Below, piece by piece: positions 24,754 through 33,908 of a stretch of DNA of 64,000 bases. Each line of letters begins with the position of its first letter. Positions within the stretch are counted from its first letter, which is position 1. The notes under the pieces are model-generated. The model saw only the letters and a list, made by a program, of their open reading frames with translations, had not been told where the DNA came from and did not search any database. The position numbers and the translations under genes were made by a program. Source of the stretch: Microglena sp. YARC (Eukaryota > Chlorophyta > Chlorophyceae > Chlamydomonadales > Chlamydomonadaceae); the NCBI GenBank assembly GCA_022414725.1, contig JAJSRW010002151.1, forward strand, positions 54,600-118,599, given 5' to 3'.

Positions 24754-25076
24754 GATGAACTTGCTTCTCGTACAAGAATGCCACCGTCAACGGCTTCAAC
24801 ATCACCAATCAGCTCCAGGTCCGAGTGGAGGCGATCGACAACAACGTTGCGAAGATCTATACCACAGATGAGAACGGCAACCCGCTGCCGATGCCTGTCA
24901 ACGTCTCATTGCGCACCGGAGAGGATGTGAACGTCCCAGTCTACAACAATGAGTTCCTCATCGTGTGGATTGGAAGCTACGTGCTGGCTGTCGGTGGCGT
25001 TGACATCATGTGGCTCCACAACCAGAAGCAGCAGGCCTTCTCAGCTAGCAACGGCATCACGGCTTTCTCACTGTAA
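24754..25076 (+). CDS. Hypothetical protein, copy lacking its start codon
   Basis: This inverted copy of 12048-12377 has CAG where that one has TAG. The open frame begins after TGA at 24751, just inside the paralogue's fifth codon (TCFSYKNATVNGF). The ATG has been lost, so translation would need a later GTG at 24825. 80 of the last 83 residues are identical to the other copy. Each copy has thus a different defect. Confidence 0.6.
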
Positions 25077-25250
25077 AGCGTGGTGTATCCAGTGCCATGC
25101 AGACGTAAAATAGCGTGGTGTATCCAGTGCCATGCAGCCGTAAAGCGTGATGTATCCATTGCCATGCAGCCGTAAAGCGTGGTGTATGCCATGCAGCCGT
25201 AAAATAGCGTGGTGTATCCAGTGCCATGCAGACGTAAAATAACCTCGCAT
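25076..25250. repeat. Tandem repeat, 33-36-bp unit
   Basis: AGCGTGGTGTATCCAGTGCC followed by ATGCAGCCGTAAA occurs five times immediately after the stop codon of the preceding gene; the first unit overlaps the stop. The other copy of the gene has no such array. Confidence 0.75.
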
Positions 25251-25385
25251 CAGGCGGCACCTGTGTCGGCACATGTGCCGCTATGGCCCTCCCAATTAAA
25301 AAATAACGAAAGTAACAAAATTCAGGGAAACCTATCATTCTACATCACGTTTGTTCTCATCCTCAAGCAACAACACTTGGATGAG

Positions 25386-25530
25386 AACCACCGTACCACA
25401 TTTAACAAGTGGCGGAGCCCCTTTCACCTATTCTCCACAGCAGAGCGACCGGGGGCGACCGGAGGGGAGCCCCCACAAAGGAGTCCGCGAGGAACCGAGC
25501 GGGTGGGCGACCGGAGGGGAGCCCACAATT
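25386..25530. repeat. GC-rich dispersed repeat
   Basis: As at 18.39 kb with one fewer internal unit. 25531-25800 holds a CA repeat and CTTGGTCTCTTC duplicates but no gene. Confidence 0.7.
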
Positions 25531-25813
25531 CACATCAACCAGCAGACACACTACTGATTTACACACACACACACACACGACGCCGCCGCCTCCATCTCGG
25601 ACATGGACAGCATCAGCAAACTTGGTCTCTTCGCCTCATCATCATCGTGACTTGGTCTCTTCCCCTCCCCTCTAAGATTTCGCCAGCCAATCCGATCAAA
25701 ACAAGATCAGAAAAGTGATAAAAGTGATAAAAGAGAGTTGCTTCGGTTCCCAACAGGCGCTCTGATACTTAGATGCATTTGATTACAGTCAGACCGGTCA
25801 ATAATGTTACAGT

Positions 25814-26019
25814 ATGTTGAATCAATTCAAATTCTCTATGTACAACTTGGACAGACGGTCGATTGTTGTACACATGTACACATTGCTGCAAAGTTTGAGG
25901 AGAGTGGCTATACTTGCGAATGTAAGCCACATGACAGTCTCGAGGTGGATCTCAAACCCCACTAAAAAAGTGTACAAACGGAATAAACCTACAAAATCGG
26001 ATGTGGCAAGGGTGAACTT
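25814..26019 (+). pseudogene. Mariner-type transposase N-terminal fragment (helix-turn-helix)
   Basis: Residues 15-50 (RRSIVVHMYTLLQSLRRVA, NVSHMTVSRWIS) are a Tc1/mariner helix-turn-helix followed by a basic linker (KKVYKRNKPTKSDV). No catalytic domain follows; after residue 69 the sequence becomes a Fanzor C-terminus in another frame. TACAGT motifs at 25788 and 25807 may be remnants of the terminal repeat. Confidence 0.6.
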
Positions 26020-26463
26020 TCTGAACCTACAACGAGCGCATTCAAGGCGTTTAGCGACCGTTTCAAGGGGAGAGTTGTCGTCATTGATGAATTCCGTACC
26101 ACAAAGATCTGGCACAAGGACAGTACCACCGTCCTCCAAAGTGTGCATTCCGAAAAAGAAGGGCGCACGGTTCGAGGCTTGCTATGGTGCAGTTCCACCA
26201 TGGAGAACAGCAAGTTGTTTGTAAACCGTGACCTAAATGCAGCCATTAACATCCACAATTGCTTTACAATGTACCCAACCCGCCCCGGAATTCTTGCGAG
26301 GCCAAAGAAATATTGCAAACTGGAAGTTGTGGTAGGACGCACAATTGATTACAAGCTGACAGGTTCTTTACAGGTTCTTTTCCCGAGATGGACAGTCATT
26401 GCACATCAACAAAGACCCCGTGTTCTTTTGGGCCACGGTCCCGGGGAAGAGGCGATCGCTTAA
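26020..26463 (+). pseudogene. Fanzor1 C-terminal fragment with RuvC-II and RuvC-III motifs
   Basis: In this frame the sequence reads RVVVIDEFRTTKIWHKD (RuvC-II-type Glu), VRGLLWCSST (zinc-finger strand), then FVNRDLNAAINIHNC (RuvC-III Asp), matching the Fanzor1 at 4.4 kb and better preserving its metal ligands. The RuvC-I half is missing. With the transposase start before it in the same direction, this is the gene order of the complete element with an internal deletion of about 2 kb. Confidence 0.75.
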
Positions 26464-26560
26464 GTGCGGATGGCTGGTCCTCTCGAAAGTACCGACAAAA
26501 GAACGATACGGAGTCTGCCGTGATCTAAAAAAGAACCACGATATTCCAGCGGGGGCGACC
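26395..26560 (+). mobile_element. Family 1-type right-end segment after the Fanzor fragment
   Basis: GGCGATCGCTTAAGTGCGG, then TCGAAAGTACCGACAAAAGA and GATCTAAAAAAGAACCACGA, match 48385-48490 (inverted) closely. The terminal hairpins and repeat are missing and a piece of the GC-rich repeat follows at 26545. Confidence 0.6.
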
Positions 26561-26699
26561 GGAGGGGAGCCCACAGTTCACATCAAGCATGAGACGCCCT
26601 ACTGTATTGATTCTGTCGAGTCACCGTTGTGCGGGGTGGGTGTGTGGGGTGGTGGGGGGGCGTACGTGTGCGTGCAGGGGAAGTTTTCCAAGTTTCGTG

Positions 26700-26799
26700 T
26701 ACACTCCGCCGATGAGCAAACTCCAGTGTTGCCAAGTTGCTGCAGCTCTGCAATTGTCAGGTTGCATTTAATGCATCGGTATGGTTGTAATTCTGCCAT
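26700..26799 (-). pseudogene. Fragment of a small Cys-containing protein
   Basis: Same MAELQPYRC-type start as at 3106-3206, with the two differences being conservative. The next part (SSAECTRNLENFPC) differs from the other copy. Confidence 0.4.
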
Positions 26800-26808
26800 T
26801 TCCAGCAG

Positions 26809-27207
26809 ATGTCATCAGGGAAATTCTCGGACACGTTCAAGCGGATCAAGGAGAGGGGGCACAGAGTAGCAAGAGCACTCATAAAGCATGCAAGGAGATG
26901 CCGCCGCACATCATCATCATTCACACAGAGAACGCACGTATTGTTTTTGTATTATTACGTTATTAGAGCAGTTCTGATGGGCGACAATGAATTCATTCGT
27001 AGGCTAAAGAAAAGAGAACTTAATATGTCAGTAGAAGAAGATGCGAGCCATATTTCAAGAGCTATCGCATCCATAGATCGTACAATCATGCATGCGTCCA
27101 GGATTGAAACCATTGAAGAGCATGCGAGTGATACCATGAAAAATTGTGTCACACTTTATTGTTTTTCTGATTACCGATTACAGATTCGTAAAAAATATGT
27201 GCATTGA
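26809..27207 (+). CDS. Hypothetical basic protein, 132 residues
   Basis: Basic helical N-terminus (FKRIKERGHRVARALIKHARR), a hydrophobic patch (HVLFLYYYVIRAVLMG), then helices (EEDASHISRAIASIDRTIMH). Only 24 bases separate it from the fibre gene, and a TATATAAA lies between them. No family is recognised. The N-terminal part overlaps a repeat edge, so the start may be the Met at residue 57. Confidence 0.45.
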   Translation: MSSGKFSDTFKRIKERGHRVARALIKHARRCRRTSSSFTQRTHVLFLYYYVIRAVLMGDNEFIRRLKKRELNMSVEEDASHISRAIASIDRTIMHASRIETIEEHASDTMKNCVTLYCFSDYRLQIRKKYVH

Positions 27208-27220
27208 AAGTACCAACCCC

Positions 27221-27228
27221 TATATAAA
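27221..27228 (+). promoter_or_regulatory. TATA-like element of the fibre gene
   Basis: TATATAAA four bases before the ATG at 27232. Confidence 0.35.
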
Positions 27229-27231
27229 ATA

Positions 27232-29163
27232 ATGATCCGATTGTCTGAAATCTATGCGAAATCACAGTCGACATCAAACATCTTAAATAGCGATAATGCA
27301 CCCATTAAAGGAGTGCGATCGCGACCTGGTGTTAAAGAAGCACTATCGATGTCATTTGAACAAGATACAGACACAGGATTGTTCAATGTATCAAGTAGTG
27401 TATTAGGATTTGCTGCAGGAGCATATACTACGTTCATTGCATCATCTTCCAATTTACAAGCCAATACGCAAATCACAACATCTTCAAATATAGTGCCTCT
27501 CAACGACAATGTCTCAGAATTAGGAACAGTAACAAAGAAGTTCGCAAAACTGTACGCAACTGATATCTATGGAACATCTGCAACATTTAACACACTCGGA
27601 GGAACGGCCATCTCAAGTATCGTCACTTCCACAAGTAGCAATGTCGCAGCCAGTTCTGCAGCGGTCAAATCAGCACACGATAGTGCCGTCTCAGCTTCCA
27701 ATCAGACGTACGGCATCGGGTCCCTCGATAGCAATGGCGATATCCTTCTCAGGGGCGACTTGCGCATCTCCGAAACTGCCAATATATACAAAGGTACAGA
27801 GGTATTCGGTAACGGAATTAACATCGACGGATACTCTTGGGATTACTTGGCCAATTACGTCATTCCCAGACGTGTCTACCCTACACCATTGACAAATACA
27901 GAATCCGCCTATCTCTTCACAGGCGCGGCGCTAGACCACTCGGCATATGTACGAAATGGCGAGCTGTTCGTATACGGGCGCAACGACTATGGGCAACTGG
28001 GTCTAGGCCACACATCCAACACTATCACAGTACCCACCAAGGTGCCAGGCATCAATAATGCGTCGTTGGTAGCATGTGGCGAAGGCTTCACCCTCTGCGT
28101 TTGCACAAACGGTACTGCTATCTCTACCGGAATGAACAACAACGGACAGTTGGGTATAGGTTCGACTGTGACGACCTCAAACTTTAGTATTGTAGCAGGC
28201 GTTTCAAATGCGATTGCTGTTGCTGCAGGTTACACACACTCCATGTATCTGACATCGAATGGAGTCGTTGTGAGTGCAAGAAGCGATGCTAACGGACAGC
28301 TGGGAAGAGGCGCATCCTCAGCCAATGTGGTGATCAATTCCAATATAGTGCCCATGCTCATGCCTGGCGGTAGCAATGTGCCCGCACGCTCCATCTCTGC
28401 CGGGGGGTACCACTCGGCTGTCCTCTTAAACAACGGTAGCGCCTACCTTTGTGGAAAGAACGATCAGGGACAATGTGGTGCATCTACTACACTCGTTCCA
28501 CAGGCCAATTCATTGGGTATCATCCCCTCGCTCTCGAATGTGGTAGATGTTGCATGTGGACACGAACATACGCTCTTCACGTGCCATGATGGACAGGTGC
28601 TAGGTGTAGGGCGTAACGATCGTGGTCAATTGGGACAGGGAAATAAGACGTCTCCTGTGACGTCGGTTGTACAGGTGCTAGCAGACGGAGGCGCAGGATC
28701 TAAAAACGGTTTGTCGGTCGAGATCGCTGCAGGCTTCAACCATTCGGCCTTAATAAAAAATGACAGCACCATCTTCGTGTTCGGTGCCAATGATAAGGGT
28801 CAATTGGGGTTAGGGGAGACCACCACAGAATCGTTGACACCGACACAACTTGTGGGATATGCGGGCTACGATATCGCATGCGGCAGGAACCATACGGTGA
28901 TCTGGACCACACCGGATCCTTTGGTATTTAACTTTACCGGAAACAATGCATTGATCGCGTTTGGTGATAATGCATACGGACAAGTGGGTGATAACAATCC
29001 CAATGTGACGACGCGATGGTTCCCGAACCGTATTCATGATGGAACGTTCAAAAAAAGTTGGGGGTGGGATGTTCTACAAATTCATCCGCCTACGTTGATC
29101 CGGACGGAGTGTTGTTCATTACAGGTTATAATAATTATGGTCAGCTTGGAGATGAAACTATAA
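27232..29163 (+). CDS. Fibre-like RCC1-repeat protein, N-terminal part
   Basis: Residues 1-230 resemble phage and giant-virus tail-fibre stems: DTGLFNVSSSVLGFAAG and the block SNIVPLNDNVSELGTVTKKF, which recurs in the second fibre gene at 33909. RCC1 repeats follow from about residue 240 (FVYGRNDYGQLGLGHTSN and similar), about seven of them, each ending in a GQLG turn of a beta propeller. The frame ends at 29163 in non-repeat residues, but the next frame, from 29058, continues the repeats. The shift is -1 and falls at an A7/G5 run near 29050-29064. Probably a virion surface or host-binding protein. Confidence 0.8.
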   Translation: MIRLSEIYAKSQSTSNILNSDNAPIKGVRSRPGVKEALSMSFEQDTDTGLFNVSSSVLGFAAGAYTTFIASSSNLQANTQITTSSNIVPLNDNVSELGTVTKKFAKLYATDIYGTSATFNTLGGTAISSIVTSTSSNVAASSAAVKSAHDSAVSASNQTYGIGSLDSNGDILLRGDLRISETANIYKGTEVFGNGINIDGYSWDYLANYVIPRRVYPTPLTNTESAYLFTGAALDHSAYVRNGELFVYGRNDYGQLGLGHTSNTITVPTKVPGINNASLVACGEGFTLCVCTNGTAISTGMNNNGQLGIGSTVTTSNFSIVAGVSNAIAVAAGYTHSMYLTSNGVVVSARSDANGQLGRGASSANVVINSNIVPMLMPGGSNVPARSISAGGYHSAVLLNNGSAYLCGKNDQGQCGASTTLVPQANSLGIIPSLSNVVDVACGHEHTLFTCHDGQVLGVGRNDRGQLGQGNKTSPVTSVVQVLADGGAGSKNGLSVEIAAGFNHSALIKNDSTIFVFGANDKGQLGLGETTTESLTPTQLVGYAGYDIACGRNHTVIWTTPDPLVFNFTGNNALIAFGDNAYGQVGDNNPNVTTRWFPNRIHDGTFKKSWGWDVLQIHPPTLIRTECCSLQVIIIMVSLEMKL

Positions 29164-32100
29164 TTAACAAAAGCACGTTCAGACCCGTTTCACGCCTGAT
29201 GAAGGAAGGAAGACGGATCGTGGCCATTGCGTGCGGCAACCTACACACGCTTGCCCTGGACTCTTCGGGACGCGTGCACGCATGGGGATTCAACAATATC
29301 GGCCAGCTCGGAAATAATAATACCACTGATTCATCAGTTCCGATCGATGTATCGAGTTTCGGATCTCTTGTCGGTAAAACGATCGTGTCCATTTCGGGCG
29401 GCGCCAATCACACACTTGCCCTTGACTCGACGGGACGCTTGCACGCATGGGGAAGAAACGACTTCGGCCAGCTTAGAAATAATAATACCACTGATTCATC
29501 AGTTCCGATCGATGTATCGAGCTTCGGATCTCTTGTCGGTAAAATGATCGTGGCCATTGCGGGCGGCGTCAATCACACGCTTGCCCTTGACTCTACGGGA
29601 CGCGTGCATGCATGGGGAAGAAACGACTTCGGCCAGCTCGGAATAAATACTACCACAAATTCATCAGTCCCGATCGATGTCTCGAGTTTCGGATCTCTAA
29701 ATGGTAAAACGATCGTGGCCATTGCGGGCGGCCAACGTCACACGCTTGCCCTTGACTCTACGGGACGCGTGCACGCATGGGGAAACAACCAAGTTGGCCA
29801 GCTCGGAATAAATAATACCCCTCAATCATTTGTTCCGATCGATGTCTCGAGCTTCGGATCTCTTGTCGGTAAAACGATCGTGGCCATTGCGGGCGGCAGC
29901 TTTCACACGCTTGCCCTTGACTCGACGGGACGCATGCACGCATGGGGAAGAAACGACTTCGGCCAGCTCGGAATAAATAATACCCCTCAATCAAATGTTC
30001 CGATCGATGTATCGAGCTTCGGATCTCTTGTCGGTAAAACGATCGTGGCCATTGCGGGCGGCTTCTATCACACACTTGCCCTTGACTCTACGGGACGCGT
30101 GCACGCATGGGGAAGAAACGACTTCGGCCAGCTCGGAATAAATACTACCACAAATTCATCAGTCCCGATCGATGTCTCGAGTTTCGGATCTCTAAATGGT
30201 AAAACGATCGTGGCCATTGCGGGCGGCCAACGTCACACGCTTGCCCTTGACTCTACGGGACGCGTGCACGCATGGGGAAACAACCAAGTTGGCCAGCTCG
30301 GAATAAATAATACCCCTCAATCATTTGTTCCGATCGATGTCTCGAGCTTCGGATCTCTTGTCGGTAAAACGATCGTGGCCATTACGGGCGGCAGCTTTCA
30401 CACGCTTGCCCTTGACTCGACGGGACGCATGCACGCATGGGGAAGAAACGACTTCGGCCAGCTCGGAATAAATAATACCCCTCAATCAAATGTTCCGATC
30501 GATGTATCGAGCTTCGGATCTCTTGTCGGTAAAACGATCGTGGCCATTGCGGGCGGCTTCTATCACACACTTGCCCTAGACTCTACGGGACGCGTGCACG
30601 CATGGGGAAACAACGCCCAAGGCCAGCTCGGAAAGAATACTACCACTAATTCATCAGTTCCCCTCTTAATCGACAAGACCGCGCGTGACTACCATCCTCG
30701 TGTCTTATCGACCGGTCTTGGGTCTCACAAATTGCTAACGAATATCGGCGTTACCTCCAGTTCCTCCCTCATGGCGGTAGGCACGAATGCTTCCCGTCAG
30801 ATCGGCGATAATACGGCGATCGATAGGTACAGTCCCGTCGATGTTGGTGTTGGAAGTTTTGGAAGTGTCATCATCAGTTCAGCAGAGAGTGTTACGCACA
30901 GCGCGATCGCTTTACAAAGCGGTGAAGTCTGGTGCTGGGGTAATAATACACTTGGTCAATGCGGGAAGAATACAGCTGGTGCTGTAGTGAGCGTTCCCAC
31001 TAAAGTCGTTAGTATCACGAATGCAGTCGAAGTCGCATGTGGAAACGGGTTCACATTCGTACGCAATGGTGACGATACGGTCCTGGCATTCGGTAACAAT
31101 GCGAGTGGACAATTAGGTGTTGGAATGAGTATTGTTGCAACATCCACATTCACACCAACATTGGTGAGTGCTCTATCCGGTTCATCAGGTTCTAAACAGA
31201 TTGCGGCAGGTACATCTCATGCTGCTTCCATCGATGGCTCAGGTACTTTGCGTGTCTGGGGTTCAGGTCTACTAGGCAATTTGGGATTGGGTGGTGATAC
31301 TTCTAATAAAGATGTACCCACAATCGTGGATGTGTCCTTATTGGACTTTGCCAAAGCGACACATGTCGCTCTTGGAGGTGATCATACAGTCGTTGTATGT
31401 AGCGAATCTGGAAAAGTTTACACAGCAGGTCTGAACGATGTCGGACAATTGGGTCGATCTACTAGATGCGGGAGCAGTGGTGTGGGTATCAATGCATTTG
31501 GTGCAGTGACAGATATGCCTACACCTGCAACGCCTTTGCGTGCAGCTTGTGGTTTGAAACATACTGCATTGCATGTGTCGAGCGATCGTATCGTTACTTT
31601 TGGCGATCGTGGTAATGGACAAACGATCGTTTCGAGTGGCGCTGCATGGATCCCGCAATTAGTGGAAGTTATCGGGGATGGCGAGGCGGCATACAATGTG
31701 CGTGCACTCGTGGCAGGGGGAACGTCTACACACGTGGAAATGCCGCCTATGTCGGAAGATGTGAATGGGTACGGGAGTGTTCCGCAACGCATCTTGTCTT
31801 TGGCAATACAGAAAACATGGGGAAGGAGGAGTGCCTTGCCAACGAATTCGAAAATAGGTGATTTCTCCATTATGATATCACCGACAGGTAGCATTATCAC
31901 CTGTGGAGATAACAATTTTGGACAACTAGGAAATAACACGACATCAACAGGTGCGACGACAACATTACAAACCATATCGAGTAATGGATCTCTGAATGGT
32001 AAAACGATCGTGGCCATTTTGGGCGGCAGCCAACACACGCTTGCCCTGGACTCGACGGGACGCGTGCACGCATGGGGAAGAAACTCCGAAGGTCAGCTCG

Positions 32101-33404
32101 GAAGAAACAATACTACAAGTTCATCAGTCCCGATCGATGTCTCTAGCTTCGGATCTCTTGTCGGTAAAACGATCGTGGCTATTGCGGGCGGCGGAAATCA
32201 CACGCTTGCCCTTGACTCTACGGGACGCGTGCACGCATGGGGAAGTAACCTCGAAGGTCAGCTCGGAAACGATAGTACCACTCAATCAAATATCCCGCTC
32301 GATGTCTCGAGTTTCGGATCTCTTGTCGGTAAAACGATCGTGGCTATTGCGTGCGGCATCTATCACACGCTTGCCCTTGACTCGACGGGACGTGTGCACA
32401 CATGGGGAAGTAACGAATTCGGCCCTACCACCACTCAATCATTCATTCCGAGCGATGTCTCGAGCTTCGGATCTCTTGTCGGTAAAACGATCGTGGCCAT
32501 TGCGGGCGGCAGCCAACACACGCTTGCCCTTTACTCGACTGGACGCGTGCACGCATGGGGAAACAACATGTTCGGTCAGCTCGGAAGAAACAATACTACT
32601 AATTCATTAGTCCCGATCGATGTATCGAGTTTCGGATCTCTTGTCGGTAAAACGATCGTGGCTATTGCGTGCGGCATCTATCACACGCTTGCCCTTGACT
32701 CGACGGGACGCGTGCACGCATGGGGAAGAAACAACGCACCTCGACTGGGAAACAATACTACCACTGATTCATCAGTCCCGCTCGATGTATCGAGCTTCGG
32801 ATCTCTTGTCGGTAAAACGATCGTGGCCATTGCGGGCAGCGGCCAACACACGCTTGCCCTGGACTCTACGGGACGCGTGCACGCATGGGGACACAACAAT
32901 GTAGGCAAGCTCGGAAATGGTACTACCACTGATTCATTAGTCCCTGTTTTAGCGTTCACAATCGTTACAGAAACGGTCGCAAACTTGTTCGTGAACTTCA
33001 CAGGCCAACATCGTTGCGTCGTGGACGCGCTCGCTCCAGCACGTCTACGCGATCACGAAGGACTTGTGGTCGTCACCGACAAAAACGCATACGCATCCGG
33101 TCTTTTAAGAGGACGACAACGCGCCATGACAATCAACCAAGCCCTACCTCTCGTATCTCTTTCCAAGGTCTCAAAAGATTCCCGTGCATTCGGTGTGATC
33201 TCGCTCACCCAGGACCATCCCGCAGGTCCATCTGCAGCCATCTCAGGAACAGAGCTCCTAAGGATCGCAGAACAAGGTGATGTACGTGTCCAAATCAATT
33301 CGATCGGCGAAGGATGCATCTGGGTATGTGACGAGACCGGATCAACTATCCATGCAGGTGATTACGTCACCATCAGTAGTTTGTCCGGTTACGCGTCTCT
33401 TTAA
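29058..33404 (+). CDS. Fibre-like RCC1-repeat protein, central part
   Basis: A 1,448-residue open frame. It holds about 20 RCC1 units; most are near-copies of IVAIAGGxxHTLALDSTGR then VHAWGRNxFGQLG with SSFGSLVGKT linkers of about 55 residues. A block of older, diverged units lies at residues 545-930. After residue 1300 the repeats give way to a C-terminal domain (IGEGCIWVCDETGSTIHAGDYV) of the kind found at the ends of phage tail spikes. TAA at 33402 stops the frame, yet coding continues in the same frame to 33833. Homogenised repeats imply recent gene conversion. Confidence 0.85.
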   Translation: MGVGCSTNSSAYVDPDGVLFITGYNNYGQLGDETIINKSTFRPVSRLMKEGRRIVAIACGNLHTLALDSSGRVHAWGFNNIGQLGNNNTTDSSVPIDVSSFGSLVGKTIVSISGGANHTLALDSTGRLHAWGRNDFGQLRNNNTTDSSVPIDVSSFGSLVGKMIVAIAGGVNHTLALDSTGRVHAWGRNDFGQLGINTTTNSSVPIDVSSFGSLNGKTIVAIAGGQRHTLALDSTGRVHAWGNNQVGQLGINNTPQSFVPIDVSSFGSLVGKTIVAIAGGSFHTLALDSTGRMHAWGRNDFGQLGINNTPQSNVPIDVSSFGSLVGKTIVAIAGGFYHTLALDSTGRVHAWGRNDFGQLGINTTTNSSVPIDVSSFGSLNGKTIVAIAGGQRHTLALDSTGRVHAWGNNQVGQLGINNTPQSFVPIDVSSFGSLVGKTIVAITGGSFHTLALDSTGRMHAWGRNDFGQLGINNTPQSNVPIDVSSFGSLVGKTIVAIAGGFYHTLALDSTGRVHAWGNNAQGQLGKNTTTNSSVPLLIDKTARDYHPRVLSTGLGSHKLLTNIGVTSSSSLMAVGTNASRQIGDNTAIDRYSPVDVGVGSFGSVIISSAESVTHSAIALQSGEVWCWGNNTLGQCGKNTAGAVVSVPTKVVSITNAVEVACGNGFTFVRNGDDTVLAFGNNASGQLGVGMSIVATSTFTPTLVSALSGSSGSKQIAAGTSHAASIDGSGTLRVWGSGLLGNLGLGGDTSNKDVPTIVDVSLLDFAKATHVALGGDHTVVVCSESGKVYTAGLNDVGQLGRSTRCGSSGVGINAFGAVTDMPTPATPLRAACGLKHTALHVSSDRIVTFGDRGNGQTIVSSGAAWIPQLVEVIGDGEAAYNVRALVAGGTSTHVEMPPMSEDVNGYGSVPQRILSLAIQKTWGRRSALPTNSKIGDFSIMISPTGSIITCGDNNFGQLGNNTTSTGATTTLQTISSNGSLNGKTIVAILGGSQHTLALDSTGRVHAWGRNSEGQLGRNNTTSSSVPIDVSSFGSLVGKTIVAIAGGGNHTLALDSTGRVHAWGSNLEGQLGNDSTTQSNIPLDVSSFGSLVGKTIVAIACGIYHTLALDSTGRVHTWGSNEFGPTTTQSFIPSDVSSFGSLVGKTIVAIAGGSQHTLALYSTGRVHAWGNNMFGQLGRNNTTNSLVPIDVSSFGSLVGKTIVAIACGIYHTLALDSTGRVHAWGRNNAPRLGNNTTTDSSVPLDVSSFGSLVGKTIVAIAGSGQHTLALDSTGRVHAWGHNNVGKLGNGTTTDSLVPVLAFTIVTETVANLFVNFTGQHRCVVDALAPARLRDHEGLVVVTDKNAYASGLLRGRQRAMTINQALPLVSLSKVSKDSRAFGVISLTQDHPAGPSAAISGTELLRIAEQGDVRVQINSIGEGCIWVCDETGSTIHAGDYVTISSLSGYASL
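29600..30590 (+). repeat. 495-bp tandem duplication within the RCC1 array
   Basis: Three RCC1 units (165 codons) at about 29600-30094 are repeated at 30095-30589 with only a handful of differences, for example GCGGGC against ACGGGC at 30384. The period, exactly a multiple of 165 bp, fits unequal crossover between units. Confidence 0.8.
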
Positions 33405-33833
33405 GTATTAGATAATGGAGATGTACCGGATGGTACATTACGAAACTATACGGTCGCAAAACTCACGATGGATTGTGATTTCTCACAGCCTCTGGTAGAT
33501 GTTGAAGAAGTACAAAAAGATAAATATGGGAATGTCGTTTTCGATGCAGACGGATCTATCGTGTACACGATCGTGACCACGACACAGGGTCCTTCTGTTG
33601 TGAACCCAGATACCGGAGAGACACGTCCTGGGGAACCACTCAAAACACCTATTCCAGTGACCGAACCTACCTACGAAATGCGCTGGATGACAACCGAAAT
33701 CGATGAATCGGATTCAGGTGTCTCTATTACTACTCTTATTTCCAAAGAAGATTACGATAAACGTAAGTCAGATGGACAATTAGTCGGTTTGTCACGTGCA
33801 TCTTTCGTTGGATGCACTTATCATTGCGGATAA
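33405..33833 (+). CDS. Fibre-like protein, C-terminal segment after an in-frame TAA
   Basis: Directly after TAA 33402-33404 the same frame reads VLDNGDVPDGTLRNYTVAKL and goes on for 142 codons, with a Met only at 33468. GDY...SGY...NYTVAKL is a conserved run at the end of many phage and viral spike proteins, where the residue at the stop is often Gln, one base from TAA. The rest is acidic and strand-rich. So I read it as the natural end of the fibre, not a separate gene. Confidence 0.65.
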   Translation, partial: VLDNGDVPDGTLRNYTVAKLTMDCDFSQPLVDVEEVQKDKYGNVVFDADGSIVYTIVTTTQGPSVVNPDTGETRPGEPLKTPIPVTEPTYEMRWMTTEIDESDSGVSITTLISKEDYDKRKSDGQLVGLSRASFVGCTYHCG

Positions 33834-33908
33834 GTGTGGTTATAAATGATACCCGTGAAAAAAGTGTGTGTATGATACTAATAACGAATAACAACTGCTA
33901 TTGCTGAT

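Noticed and set aside
29758..32038. Minus-strand ORFs of 60-206 codons across the RCC1 array
   Set aside because: They recur with the repeat period and are antisense to a strongly coding frame.
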